The notes under the pieces were generated by a model. That model was not told the DNA's origin, did not search any database, and was given only the letters and a program-made list of their open reading frames with translations. A DNA stretch of 6,193 nt from NCBI GenBank assembly GCA_943325595.2, contig CALPQA020000124.1, positions 1 through 6,193 on the forward strand. Reading direction: 5' to 3'. Positions 1-5,834 of this stretch are shown piece after piece. Every line of letters begins with the position of its first letter. Within the stretch, counting starts at the first letter, position 1. The DNA comes from Auritidibacter sp. Marseille-P8566. Lineage in GTDB: Bacteria; Bacteroidota; Bacteroidia; Flavobacteriales; Flavobacteriaceae. Both the position numbers and the translations under genes were made by a program.

Positions 1-150
1 CAAATCATAATCGTTGCTTTTGATTTTCTCAAAACCAGCCAATCCATCTTCGGCATCTTCTACTTGGTAGGTGTCATTTTCTTCAGAAAGTATCTTAGTT
101 AATACTCTTCGAATGGATGCTTCATCTTCTATAATTAATATTCTTGACAT
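1..150 (-). CDS. Response regulator receiver domain (N-terminal fragment, runs off the left edge)
   Basis: Translating the minus strand from the ATG at 148-150 gives 50 open codons that begin MSRILIIEDEASIRRVLTKI and end NDYDL at the window edge. The IIEDE segment carries the acidic pair (E9, D10) that binds Mg2+ in CheY-like receiver domains. The pattern after it (helix 1, then an EDAEDGLAGF strand and turn) is typical. The phosphoacceptor aspartate should lie just past the edge, a few residues after YDL. By family knowledge this domain accepts phosphate from a sensor histidine kinase. The close resemblance to flavobacterial NtrC-type (sigma-54-dependent) regulators is from memory, and the output domain is not visible. 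The start is well placed because MSRILIIEDE is a normal receiver N-terminus. It follows the ABC permease gene by 88 bases, so read-through from that operon is possible. I see no convincing promoter of its own. Confidence 0.85.
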   Translation of the reverse strand, partial: MSRILIIEDEASIRRVLTKILSEENDTYQVEDAEDGLAGFEKIKSNDYDL

Positions 151-180
151 ATCTTATCTTTTAGCCCCGATTGCAGTGAA

Positions 181-205
181 AATCCCACGCTTTTTAGCGT
201 GGATT
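181..205 (-). terminator. Weak terminator-like hairpin between the permease and response regulator genes
   Basis: On the minus strand, AATCCACGCT pairs with AGCGTGG-ATT across an AAAA loop. This gives a 7-bp perfect stem plus 3 bp beyond one bulged G. Only a short, broken T run (ATTTTC) follows, so it may terminate partly or protect the 3' end of the transporter message. It sits 34 bases past the permease stop and 31 bases before the response regulator start. Confidence 0.45.
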
Positions 206-238
206 GTAACGGAAAGCGGGAAATAGCTCCAAATTATT

Positions 239-1543
239 TTAATATTTCAACCATTTATACAATTCTTTCCAAGTTGGTTTTTTACCATACATTAGAATTC
301 CCACTCGGTAAATTTTTGCCGCAAACCAAACTACAAAAAAGAAAGTTCCAAAAAGGATTGAAATTGAAATTGCAATTTGCCACCACGGAACGCCAAACGG
401 AATTCGCATGAGCATTACAATGGGTGAAGTAAGCGGAATCATTGAGAAAACAGTGGCGACGGTTCCATGTGGATCATTAATCACTGTGAAAAAACCAATA
501 TAAACTCCCAAAACTAAAGGCATAATTATAGGCAATAAAAACTGTTGCGAATCAGTTTCATTGTCAACAGCAGCACCGATTGCCGCATAAAAAGAACTGT
601 AAAGAAAATAGCCACCGATGAAATAAATCACGAAACTAATGAGGATTGTTGCGATGGGTAAATTCCATAATTCTTTGATATACATTTGAGCCGTTCCTGC
701 AAATTCTTGTTGAGCGGAATGGAGCATTTCGGGTGGAATTTTAGCAGTTGGAGTAGCATTAATACCAAAAAAGACAGAGGCTGAAAACATCAATGTGAGC
801 CCAATTATTGCCCAAATAAAGAATTGTAAAATACCTGCTAATGATGTTCCGATGATTTTTCCCATCATCAATTGATAGGGTTTTACGGATGAAATAATGA
901 TTTCTACAATTCGGTTTGTCTTTTCTTCAATGACACTTCGCATGACCATATTTCCATAAATGATAATGAACATCATAATTAAGTACCCAAAAGCACCACC
1001 AATTGCAATTTTGATTTCGTTGAGACCTTTTAGACTGTCTTCACCCGTAGCTTTTTTCAATTCAATGTTGACTTTTGCTTCTGCATTTTTAATTGCTAGT
1101 GTATCTAATTTAGCTGTTTGGAAATTCTGTGCAGTTATTTTTTTGGCGATAACTTCTTGAATGTCTTCAATAAAAGTGATACTTGGACTGTCATTTGAGA
1201 TGTACTGAATTTTATTTTCTAGGGCTTTCTTATTTGTAGTTTTGGGAATATAAATTAATCCCTCATAACTTTCTTTTATCAAGCTGTCTTTAATGATTTT
1301 TAAATCTATGGGAGACAAATCTACATATTTATACTCTTCAGAATTCTTGAATTCATTTACAAAAAGTCCTGTTTCATCGTGAATAGCTACTACTTTTACA
1401 TCGGCTTTCATTGAACTTAGGTAACCTACAAAAAAGGCAATTCCAACAAAAAGTAACGGACTTAAGAAAGTCATTACAATGAATGATTTATTTCGCACTT
1501 TGGCGATAAATTCTCTTTTAATAATTAAAGTTATTATACTCAT
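239..1543 (-). CDS. ABC-2 type transporter permease (NatB-like)
   Basis: This 434-residue membrane protein is the channel half of an ABC-2 exporter. One hydrophobic segment lies near the N-terminus (about residues 21-43). A soluble, probably extracytoplasmic region follows (about 45-180). A cluster of membrane segments comes next (about 182-201, 228-258, 297-320, 334-355, 360-379 and 388-410), ending in a short basic cytoplasmic tail. After the second membrane segment, EEKTNRIVEIIISSVKP (206-222) matches the conserved cytoplasmic coupling region of NatB/COG1668 permeases. Full length and layout (one TM, large loop, TM bundle) fit that family. The ATG at 1541-1543 lies 14 bases after the stop of the ATPase gene, so the two are translated from one message. 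Substrate cannot be read from the sequence. Bacillus NatAB exports sodium, but homologues are diverse. Confidence 0.9.
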   Translation of the reverse strand: MSIITLIIKREFIAKVRNKSFIVMTFLSPLLFVGIAFFVGYLSSMKADVKVVAIHDETGLFVNEFKNSEEYKYVDLSPIDLKIIKDSLIKESYEGLIYIPKTTNKKALENKIQYISNDSPSITFIEDIQEVIAKKITAQNFQTAKLDTLAIKNAEAKVNIELKKATGEDSLKGLNEIKIAIGGAFGYLIMMFIIIYGNMVMRSVIEEKTNRIVEIIISSVKPYQLMMGKIIGTSLAGILQFFIWAIIGLTLMFSASVFFGINATPTAKIPPEMLHSAQQEFAGTAQMYIKELWNLPIATILISFVIYFIGGYFLYSSFYAAIGAAVDNETDSQQFLLPIIMPLVLGVYIGFFTVINDPHGTVATVFSMIPLTSPIVMLMRIPFGVPWWQIAISISILFGTFFFVVWFAAKIYRVGILMYGKKPTWKELYKWLKY

Positions 1544-1557
1544 ATTGGATTTCTGAT

Positions 1558-2478
1558 TTATTGGCTTACCGTTTGAATAAAAATATCGTTTACACTTGGT
1601 ATTTTTTCTACAAAATGAGTCACTTGTCCCCGTTGTGTCAAAATATTTAAAAGTTCATTTGGCGTTGCATTTCCGAGATTAATTTCGAGTTTTAATTCGT
1701 TATTTAACGACTTGAAATTCGTTTGTGATACAGTATGTTTTTGCGTAATATCATACATTAATCCTTCAACATTATCAGTTAAAATGCCCACTTCAAAACT
1801 ATTGGTTCTGAATTGTTTTTTGACGTCGTCTAACTTTCCTTCAATTAATTTATTTGATTTGTGGATAAGCGCAATATGATCACACAATTCTTCCACACTT
1901 TCCATACGGTGTGTCGAGAAAATTATGGTAGAACCTTGCTCTCTTAAAGCCAAAATTTCGTCTTTAATAATATTAGCATTAACGGGATCGAAACCCGAAA
2001 AAGGTTCATCAAAAATCAATAATTTTGGTTTGTGCAAAACGCAAACTACGAATTGAATTTTCTGTGCCATTCCTTTAGAAAGTTCTTGTATTTTTTTATT
2101 CCACCAACCTTGAATGTCCAACCTATCGAACCAATAATCCAATTGAATTTTGGCTTCAGCTTTTGACAAACCTTTCATTTGAGCCAAATACAAGCATTGC
2201 TCCCCTACTTTCATTGATTTATATAATCCGCGTTCTTCTGGAAGATACCCTATGTATTGAATGTGTTTGGGTTGTAACTTTTCGCCATCTAAAATTATTT
2301 CACCGCTATCAGGCATTGTAATTTGATTTACAATACGAATTAGCGATGTTTTTCCGGCACCATTAGGACCAAGAAGTCCGTAAATACTACCTTTAGGAAC
2401 TGATAGTGACACCTCGTTGAGTGCAGTATAATCTCCGTATTTTTTTACAACTTTGTTTACTTCGAGTATTGTACTCAT
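1558..2478 (-). CDS. ABC transporter ATP-binding protein (NatA-like)
   Basis: This 306-residue ATPase subunit powers the permease encoded directly downstream. Visible motifs are Walker A GPNGAGKT (37-44), a signature helix LSKGMAQK (133-140), Walker B LLIFDEP (153-159) with D157 and catalytic E158, D-loop SGFD (161-164) and switch histidine H190 in STH. At the Q-loop the sequence reads GYLPEERGLY (77-86), so glutamate E81 stands where most ABC ATPases have glutamine. LPEERGLY and LSKGM are, as I recall, normal for the COG4152 (NatA/YhaQ) group. Residues from about 220 on form the C-terminal extension usual in that group. The gene lies just after the dnaJ terminator, so it should start a new transcript. 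The ATG at 2476-2478 gives a standard N-terminus (ILEVNKVVKKYGDYTAL). Confidence 0.93.
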   Translation of the reverse strand: MSTILEVNKVVKKYGDYTALNEVSLSVPKGSIYGLLGPNGAGKTSLIRIVNQITMPDSGEIILDGEKLQPKHIQYIGYLPEERGLYKSMKVGEQCLYLAQMKGLSKAEAKIQLDYWFDRLDIQGWWNKKIQELSKGMAQKIQFVVCVLHKPKLLIFDEPFSGFDPVNANIIKDEILALREQGSTIIFSTHRMESVEELCDHIALIHKSNKLIEGKLDDVKKQFRTNSFEVGILTDNVEGLMYDITQKHTVSQTNFKSLNNELKLEINLGNATPNELLNILTQRGQVTHFVEKIPSVNDIFIQTVSQ

Positions 2479-2502
2479 TCTTATTATAATTTATTTCATC
2501 GA

Positions 2503-2519
2503 TTGGCTTGTTTAGCCAA
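2503..2519. repeat. Small inverted repeat in the leader of the ABC transporter operon
   Basis: TTGGCT and AGCCAA form a perfect 6-bp inverted repeat with a 5-base spacer, about 25 bases before the ATPase start codon. It could be a leader hairpin or an operator half-site pair. Nothing else supports either reading. Confidence 0.3.
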
Positions 2520-2526
2520 GTGTTTG

Positions 2527-2534
2527 TAAAAGTA
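2527..2534 (-). promoter_or_regulatory. Tentative -7 box for the ABC transporter operon
   Basis: The minus strand reads TACTTTTA, one base from the Bacteroidota -7 consensus TAnnTTTG. It lies 48 bases before the ATPase start codon. No -33 TTTG stands at the expected distance. A promoter is expected somewhere in 2479-2566 because a terminator precedes this spacer, and this is the best match I found. Confidence 0.25.
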
Positions 2535-2566
2535 TTGAATTTGGAGCAAAAAGAACATGATTTTCT

Positions 2567-2600
2567 AAAAAAAACCCACCCTTATTTACACAAGGATGGG
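2567..2600 (-). terminator. Intrinsic terminator of the grpE-dnaJ operon
   Basis: On the minus strand CCCATCCTT pairs with AAGGGTGGG over an 8-base loop and is followed directly by eight Ts. Position five of the stem is a U-G wobble in the minus-strand transcript but would be a C-A mismatch in the plus-strand one. The T run is also only on the minus side, so this is a one-way terminator. It begins 31 bases after the dnaJ stop codon. Confidence 0.9.
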
Positions 2601-2631
2601 AAAAATGCTGTAATAAATTACAACAAAAAAA

Positions 2632-3759
2632 TTATGAGAACATATCTTTCACTTTTTCAAAAAATGATTTGTCTCCTTTTTCAGGATGTGGGATAAAATT
2701 TTCATCCGTCAAAGCGTTTTCAAAAAACTGTTTTTGTTCTTTATTAAGGGTTTTTGGTGTCCAAACGTTCACATGAACTAATAAATCACCATTTCCATAT
2801 CCATTAATATTAGGAATTCCTTTTCCTTTCAATCTCAAAATTTTACCTGATTGAATTCCTTCTTCTAATTTGATTCTCACTTTTCCGTTTACCGCTTCAA
2901 TTTCTTTTGAAACTCCAAGCGCAGCTTCTGGAAAACTAATGTATAAATCCAAGTGTAAATTTTCACCTTCACGTTTTAAGGATTCATGTTCAATTTCTTC
3001 AATTGCAACAATCAAATCACCAGGAACACTGTTTCCAGGGGCATCGTTTCCTTTGTTGGCTACTTTTAATTGCATTCCGTCAACAACTCCAGCAGGTATT
3101 TTTATTGATACCGTTTCATCGTCAACAATCATTCCTTGCGCATCAGCATTGGCAGGTTTATTGTCTAATAATTGACCCGAACCTCCACAAGTAGGACATG
3201 TCGATGCCGATTGCATTCTTCCTAAAATTGTATTGGTAACTCGCATAACTTGCCCTTGACCGTTACAAGTAGAACAAGTTTTATAAGTAACGCCAGGCGC
3301 TTGAACTTTACGTTTTACTTTAACTTTTTTCTCAACACCAAAAGCAATTTCTTCTAGTGTTAATTTTACTTTTATACGAAGATTACTTCCTTTGACTTTA
3401 CGTTGACCTCCGCCACCGCCACCAAAACCAGATCTTCCACCACCAAATGCACTACCGAAAACATCTCCAAATTGACTGAAAATGTCGTCCATATTCATGT
3501 GACCACCACTAAAACCACCACCGCCATTACCACCATTTTCAAATGCTTGGTGACCGTATTGATCGTATTTGGCTTTCTTTTGTGGATCGCTTAATATTTC
3601 GTAGGCTTCGGCTGCTTTTTTAAAATTTTCCTCAGCGGCAGCATCACCAGGGTTTTTATCAGGATGATATTCAATCGCTTTTTTACGGTACGCTTTTTTA
3701 ATAGCTGCAGCATCCGCACTTTTTGTAATCCCTAATATTTCGTAAAAATCTTTTTTCAT
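2632..3759 (-). CDS. dnaJ: Chaperone protein DnaJ (Hsp40) with a reduced zinc domain
   Basis: This class A-type Hsp40 of 375 residues delivers unfolded substrates to DnaK and stimulates its ATPase in the cytoplasm. The J domain fills residues 1-70, with the essential HPD at 32-34. A Gly/Phe-rich linker spans about 75-118. The first beta-domain starts near 122 (KGSNLRIKVKLTLEEIAFG). The zinc domain (about 152-212) holds only two CxxCxGxG motifs, CSTCNGQG (162-169) and CPTCGGSG (188-195), where the family usually has four. The C-terminal substrate-binding domains follow (VSIKIPAGVVDGMQL at 217-231, then GDLLVHVNVWTP). The C-terminus FFEKVKDMF looks flavobacterial. Apart from the two missing motifs the length is normal and the frame intact, so this is not a pseudogene. 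It lies 60 bases after grpE in the same direction. The ATG at 3757-3759 is certain because the J domain starts there (KKDFYEILGI). Confidence 0.97.
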   Translation of the reverse strand: MKKDFYEILGITKSADAAAIKKAYRKKAIEYHPDKNPGDAAAEENFKKAAEAYEILSDPQKKAKYDQYGHQAFENGGNGGGGFSGGHMNMDDIFSQFGDVFGSAFGGGRSGFGGGGGGQRKVKGSNLRIKVKLTLEEIAFGVEKKVKVKRKVQAPGVTYKTCSTCNGQGQVMRVTNTILGRMQSASTCPTCGGSGQLLDNKPANADAQGMIVDDETVSIKIPAGVVDGMQLKVANKGNDAPGNSVPGDLIVAIEEIEHESLKREGENLHLDLYISFPEAALGVSKEIEAVNGKVRIKLEEGIQSGKILRLKGKGIPNINGYGNGDLLVHVNVWTPKTLNKEQKQFFENALTDENFIPHPEKGDKSFFEKVKDMFS

Positions 3760-3775
3760 TTTGTGATGTCTTAAA

Positions 3776-3783
3776 CAAATTTA
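3776..3783 (-). promoter_or_regulatory. Possible internal promoter -7 box in front of dnaJ
   Basis: The minus strand reads TAAATTTG, an exact match to the Bacteroidota TAnnTTTG box. It lies in the 60-base grpE-dnaJ spacer and ends 16 bases before the dnaJ ATG. No TTTG or TTG is seen at the -33 distance (only TTAG about 22 bases upstream), so it may be weak or accidental. Confidence 0.35.
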
Positions 3784-3819
3784 GACCTGAATGTGCTGTA
3801 GTTCTCTAATTATTCGGAA

Positions 3820-4395
3820 TTATTGTCCGATTACTACTTTTGGGAAACGAATTATTTTGTCTCCTAATTTGTATCCTTTTTCAAGAACATCAACAATTTT
3901 ACCTTTCAAATTTGGAGAAGGAGCTGGAATTTGTGTGATTGCTTCTGCAAAATCAGCATCAAATAAATCACCTGCCTTAACGGGTACTTCTTCTAATCCT
4001 TTTGAGAAAAGTGTGTTTTTTAATTTGTCATGAATAAGTTCCACTCCTTTCAAAAGCAATTCGTCTTCTGTCTTTTTTATCTCAATAATTGCTCTATCAA
4101 AATCATCCAAAACTGGCAAAATAGCTTGTAATACTTCTTGATTAGCAGTTTTAAATAAATCGATACGCTCTTTTGAAGTTCTTTTTTTATAGTTTTCAAA
4201 TTCAGCAAAAAGTCTTAAGTGTTTGTCTCTTTCTTTTGCTAAATCTTGTGTTAGTTGTTCTTCAACACTTAATTCCTCAACGATTAGTTGCTCTCCGTTT
4301 GCATTGTTTTCCAATGTAGTTTCGTCGAGTTCTTGCTCCATTTCAGTATTTTCGGTGGTCATCTTATTTTTATTTTTAAATATATTTTTAAACAT
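3820..4395 (-). CDS. grpE: Nucleotide exchange factor GrpE
   Basis: This 191-residue protein releases ADP from DnaK and so completes the DnaK-DnaJ cycle. The acidic N-terminus (about 13-45) is followed by a long helical region (about 46-92) containing RLFAEFENYKKRT (61-73), the dimerising coiled coil of the family. LPVLDDFDRA (93-102) and FSKGLEEVPV (130-139) follow. The C-terminal beta-wing includes GKIVDVLEKGY (165-175) and GDKIIRFPKVVIG (178-190). Length is typical. Where many GrpE proteins have HEA, this one reads FAEAI (149-153). Two starts are possible: the ATG at 4393-4395, used here, or M12 (MTTENTE) at 4360-4362. The first fits the promoter upstream, which would give a leader of about 20 bases. 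The second would drop the basic MFKNIFKNKNK tail. The dnaJ gene follows in the same operon. Confidence 0.96.
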   Translation of the reverse strand: MFKNIFKNKNKMTTENTEMEQELDETTLENNANGEQLIVEELSVEEQLTQDLAKERDKHLRLFAEFENYKKRTSKERIDLFKTANQEVLQAILPVLDDFDRAIIEIKKTEDELLLKGVELIHDKLKNTLFSKGLEEVPVKAGDLFDADFAEAITQIPAPSPNLKGKIVDVLEKGYKLGDKIIRFPKVVIGQ

Positions 4396-4421
4396 TCTTT
4401 TTTATTCTTTTCTTGAGATTG

Positions 4422-4454
4422 CAAAATTACTGCCATTTCCGTAAAAATGTCAAA
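4422..4454 (-). promoter_or_regulatory. Bacteroidota-type promoter for grpE-dnaJ
   Basis: On the minus strand a -33 TTTG (4451-4454) is followed after 21 bases by an exact -7 TAATTTTG (4422-4429), matching the TTTG...TAnnTTTG architecture used by the primary sigma factor in this phylum. The -7 box ends 26 bases before the first grpE ATG. I see no CIRCE (HrcA) inverted repeat around it, so heat control, if any, is not visible. Confidence 0.7.
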
Positions 4455-4785
4455 TTGTCACTCTTTATTTTGTATAAAGTTCATAAAATAATAACATCAA
4501 CCGATTTAAAAACTGATTATAAACTATTTCTGAAGTGTGAATGAACGAAATTACTGTTGTATAAAAAATTGTATTATTAAAAAAAGTAGCGTCGTTTACA
4601 GCTAAAAACTTGAGGAAAATTAAATTACTGCATTGTTTTAAAAAATTTAATATAATATTAGGATTTCATAATTACTAATTTGATAAATTTGTTATGAAAA
4701 TTAGTTAATGTTGTTTTTACATCCTTTGAATAGTAACATCAGATAAAGATTTTTATATAATTATTAATTCACATTTATTATATAG
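4455..4785. other. Gene-free, very AT-rich gap upstream of grpE
   Basis: No convincing coding frame, tRNA or known RNA is visible in this 331-base stretch on either strand. It lies between a strong terminator and the grpE promoter. The only structure I can point to is an imperfect inverted repeat at 4671-4709. ATTACTAATTT pairs with AAATTAGTTAAT apart from one bulged T, around a 16-base loop. That loop contains a plus-strand TAAATTTG (4684-4691). Confidence 0.6.
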
Positions 4786-4819
4786 AAAAAAAGCTCCGTT
4801 CGAAAACGGAGCTTTTTTT
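4786..4819 (-). terminator. Strong, probably bidirectional intrinsic terminator of the epimerase-like gene
   Basis: AAAAAAAGCTCCGTT and AACGGAGCTTTTTTT form a perfect 15-bp inverted repeat around four bases. The GC-rich core is followed by seven Ts on either strand. In the minus-strand transcript the loop is UUCG, a stable tetraloop sequence. The repeat reaches into the stop codon of the epimerase-like gene (TAA at 4818-4820), so termination is placed right at the gene's end. No plus-strand gene needs it. Confidence 0.93.
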
Positions 4820-5723
4820 ATGCATAAATATTTTCTAACGCTTTTTCTATTGTTTTAAATTTAAAGACAAAACCTTCGTCTATAATCTTTTTAGAACTCA
4901 GATTTCTATCTTCAAATAATAATTGGTGCATTTCTCCAAGTAGTAATTTCAGTACAAATTGAGGAACATTTGGCATGAATAGTGGTTTTTTAAGAACCGT
5001 AGCTATTGTCGTTACAAGCTTTTCATTTGAAACTGGATTGGGAGAAACAGCATTGAAAACTCCTTCTAATCCATTTGAAATAGCAAAGAAATAGAGTGCT
5101 GCAATGTCATGAATGTGAATCCAGGATTGTACTTGTTTTCCAGTTCCAAAGGGAGAACCTAGTCCCCAGCGGATAGGTTTTGCCATTTCGATCAAAGCAC
5201 CACCTTTATTTGACAATACAATTCCAGTTCGCAATTTACAGACTTTTAATCCCAATAGTTGGAATTTATCAACACTTTCCTCCCATTTTAAAACTACATT
5301 TCCTAGAAAACTATTGTCAATTTCTTTGGAATTTTCATCATAAACAACGGAATCACTGTTTGGATAAATAGCAGTTCCTGAAGCGGAAACAATTTGTTTT
5401 ACTTGGTTGGGATAATTCTTTAACGCTTTAAAAAGTAAGGCGGAAGAAAGCAATCTACTTTCAATTATTTCTTGTTTGTAGGCTGTTGTCCACCGTTTAG
5501 AGATTGTGGCTCCAGCCAAATGAATTATTGAATCGACACCCATCAAACAATTTTCGTCGATAATTCCTTGTTCGGGATTCCAATAAAAACCTTTGTAGTT
5601 GGGTTCGTTTTCAATTTTTTTCTTGGAAGTAGTAAGATAATGAATACTTATCCCGTTTTGTAGTAATAAAGAAACAAGTTCGCTACCAATCAAACCTGTT
5701 GCCCCTGTAATTAATACTTTCAT
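4818..5723 (-). CDS. TIGR01777-family NAD(P)-binding epimerase-like protein (YfcH-like SDR)
   Basis: This 301-residue protein is an extended short-chain dehydrogenase/reductase of the TIGR01777 (YfcH/SulA-like) family, whose members lack a well-defined reaction. The Rossmann start MKVLITGATGLIG has the GxxGxxG nucleotide-binding loop at residues 7-13. Further family landmarks are IIHLAGATISKRWT (66-79), SASGTAIYP (113-121, including Y120), LKWEES (145-150), RTGIVLSNKGGAL (165-177) and a conserved GTGKQVQSWIHIHDIAAL block (193-210). About residues 248-299 match the C-terminal DUF1731 part (P-x-F-V-L-K-L-L-L-GEM and an EGFxFKF end). Many relatives read SAVGYYG where this one reads SGTAIYP, and no YxxxK lysine stands after Y120, which fits uncertain catalysis. 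Length is normal. The start is set by the Rossmann fold and by a -7 box 17 bases upstream. A cytoplasmic location is inferred from the absence of a signal peptide. Confidence 0.93.
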   Translation of the reverse strand: MKVLITGATGLIGSELVSLLLQNGISIHYLTTSKKKIENEPNYKGFYWNPEQGIIDENCLMGVDSIIHLAGATISKRWTTAYKQEIIESRLLSSALLFKALKNYPNQVKQIVSASGTAIYPNSDSVVYDENSKEIDNSFLGNVVLKWEESVDKFQLLGLKVCKLRTGIVLSNKGGALIEMAKPIRWGLGSPFGTGKQVQSWIHIHDIAALYFFAISNGLEGVFNAVSPNPVSNEKLVTTIATVLKKPLFMPNVPQFVLKLLLGEMHQLLFEDRNLSSKKIIDEGFVFKFKTIEKALENIYA

Positions 5724-5740
5724 ACTGTTTTTCTTTGGTT

Positions 5741-5748
5741 CAAATGTA
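5741..5748 (-). promoter_or_regulatory. -7 promoter box for the epimerase-like gene
   Basis: The minus strand reads TACATTTG, an exact TAnnTTTG match ending 17 bases before the start codon. The best -33 candidate is only TTTA, 18 bases further upstream. The position suggests a very short leader. Confidence 0.5.
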
Positions 5749-5806
5749 CTCTTTAAGGGAAATAAATAAATGTTAATTAAGTGCGATTTAACTTTCGTTT
5801 TATGAA

Positions 5807-5834
5807 TTTAAATCCCGTTTAAATATCATTTAAA
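5807..5834. repeat. Three TTTAAA words at exact 11-base spacing, with an embedded inverted repeat
   Basis: TTTAAA occurs at 5807-5812, 5818-5823 and 5829-5834, so the three starts are exactly 11 bases apart. The last two also make a perfect inverted repeat GTTTAAAT-ATC-ATTTAAAC (5817-5835), which spans the stop codon of the DUF4442 gene (5830-5832). There is no T run after it, so it is not a classical terminator. It lies about 60 bases upstream of the -7 box of the next gene. Confidence 0.5.

Noticed and set aside
205..245. A near-match promoter box (TAATTTGG on the minus strand) for the response regulator
   Set aside because: It has one mismatch, overlaps the permease stop region, and has only a poorly placed TTG upstream.
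199..411. A 70-codon plus-strand frame beginning near the hairpin at 181-205
   Set aside because: Most of it overlaps the 3' end of the permease gene, and it shows no recognisable motif or promoter.
2870..3175. A 101-codon open frame on the plus strand opposite dnaJ
   Set aside because: It lies entirely within the well-conserved dnaJ gene on the other strand, has low-complexity Ser/Thr/Pro-rich composition and matches no family I know.
3403..3594. A plus-strand frame rich in Thr opposite the Gly/Phe linker of DnaJ
   Set aside because: The Thr-rich composition (ACC and similar codons) is the direct reverse complement of the glycine codons (GGT/GGA) of the linker.
4223..4444. A Ser-rich, then hydrophobic plus-strand frame opposite the start of grpE
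   Set aside because: It mirrors the Glu/Lys-rich N-terminus of GrpE and the A-rich leader, with no independent support.
4440..4480. Possible CIRCE/HrcA operator near the grpE promoter (the TCACTC word)
   Set aside because: CIRCE needs TTAGCACTC-N9-GAGTGCTAA. Only a partial half-site word is present, with no inverted partner.
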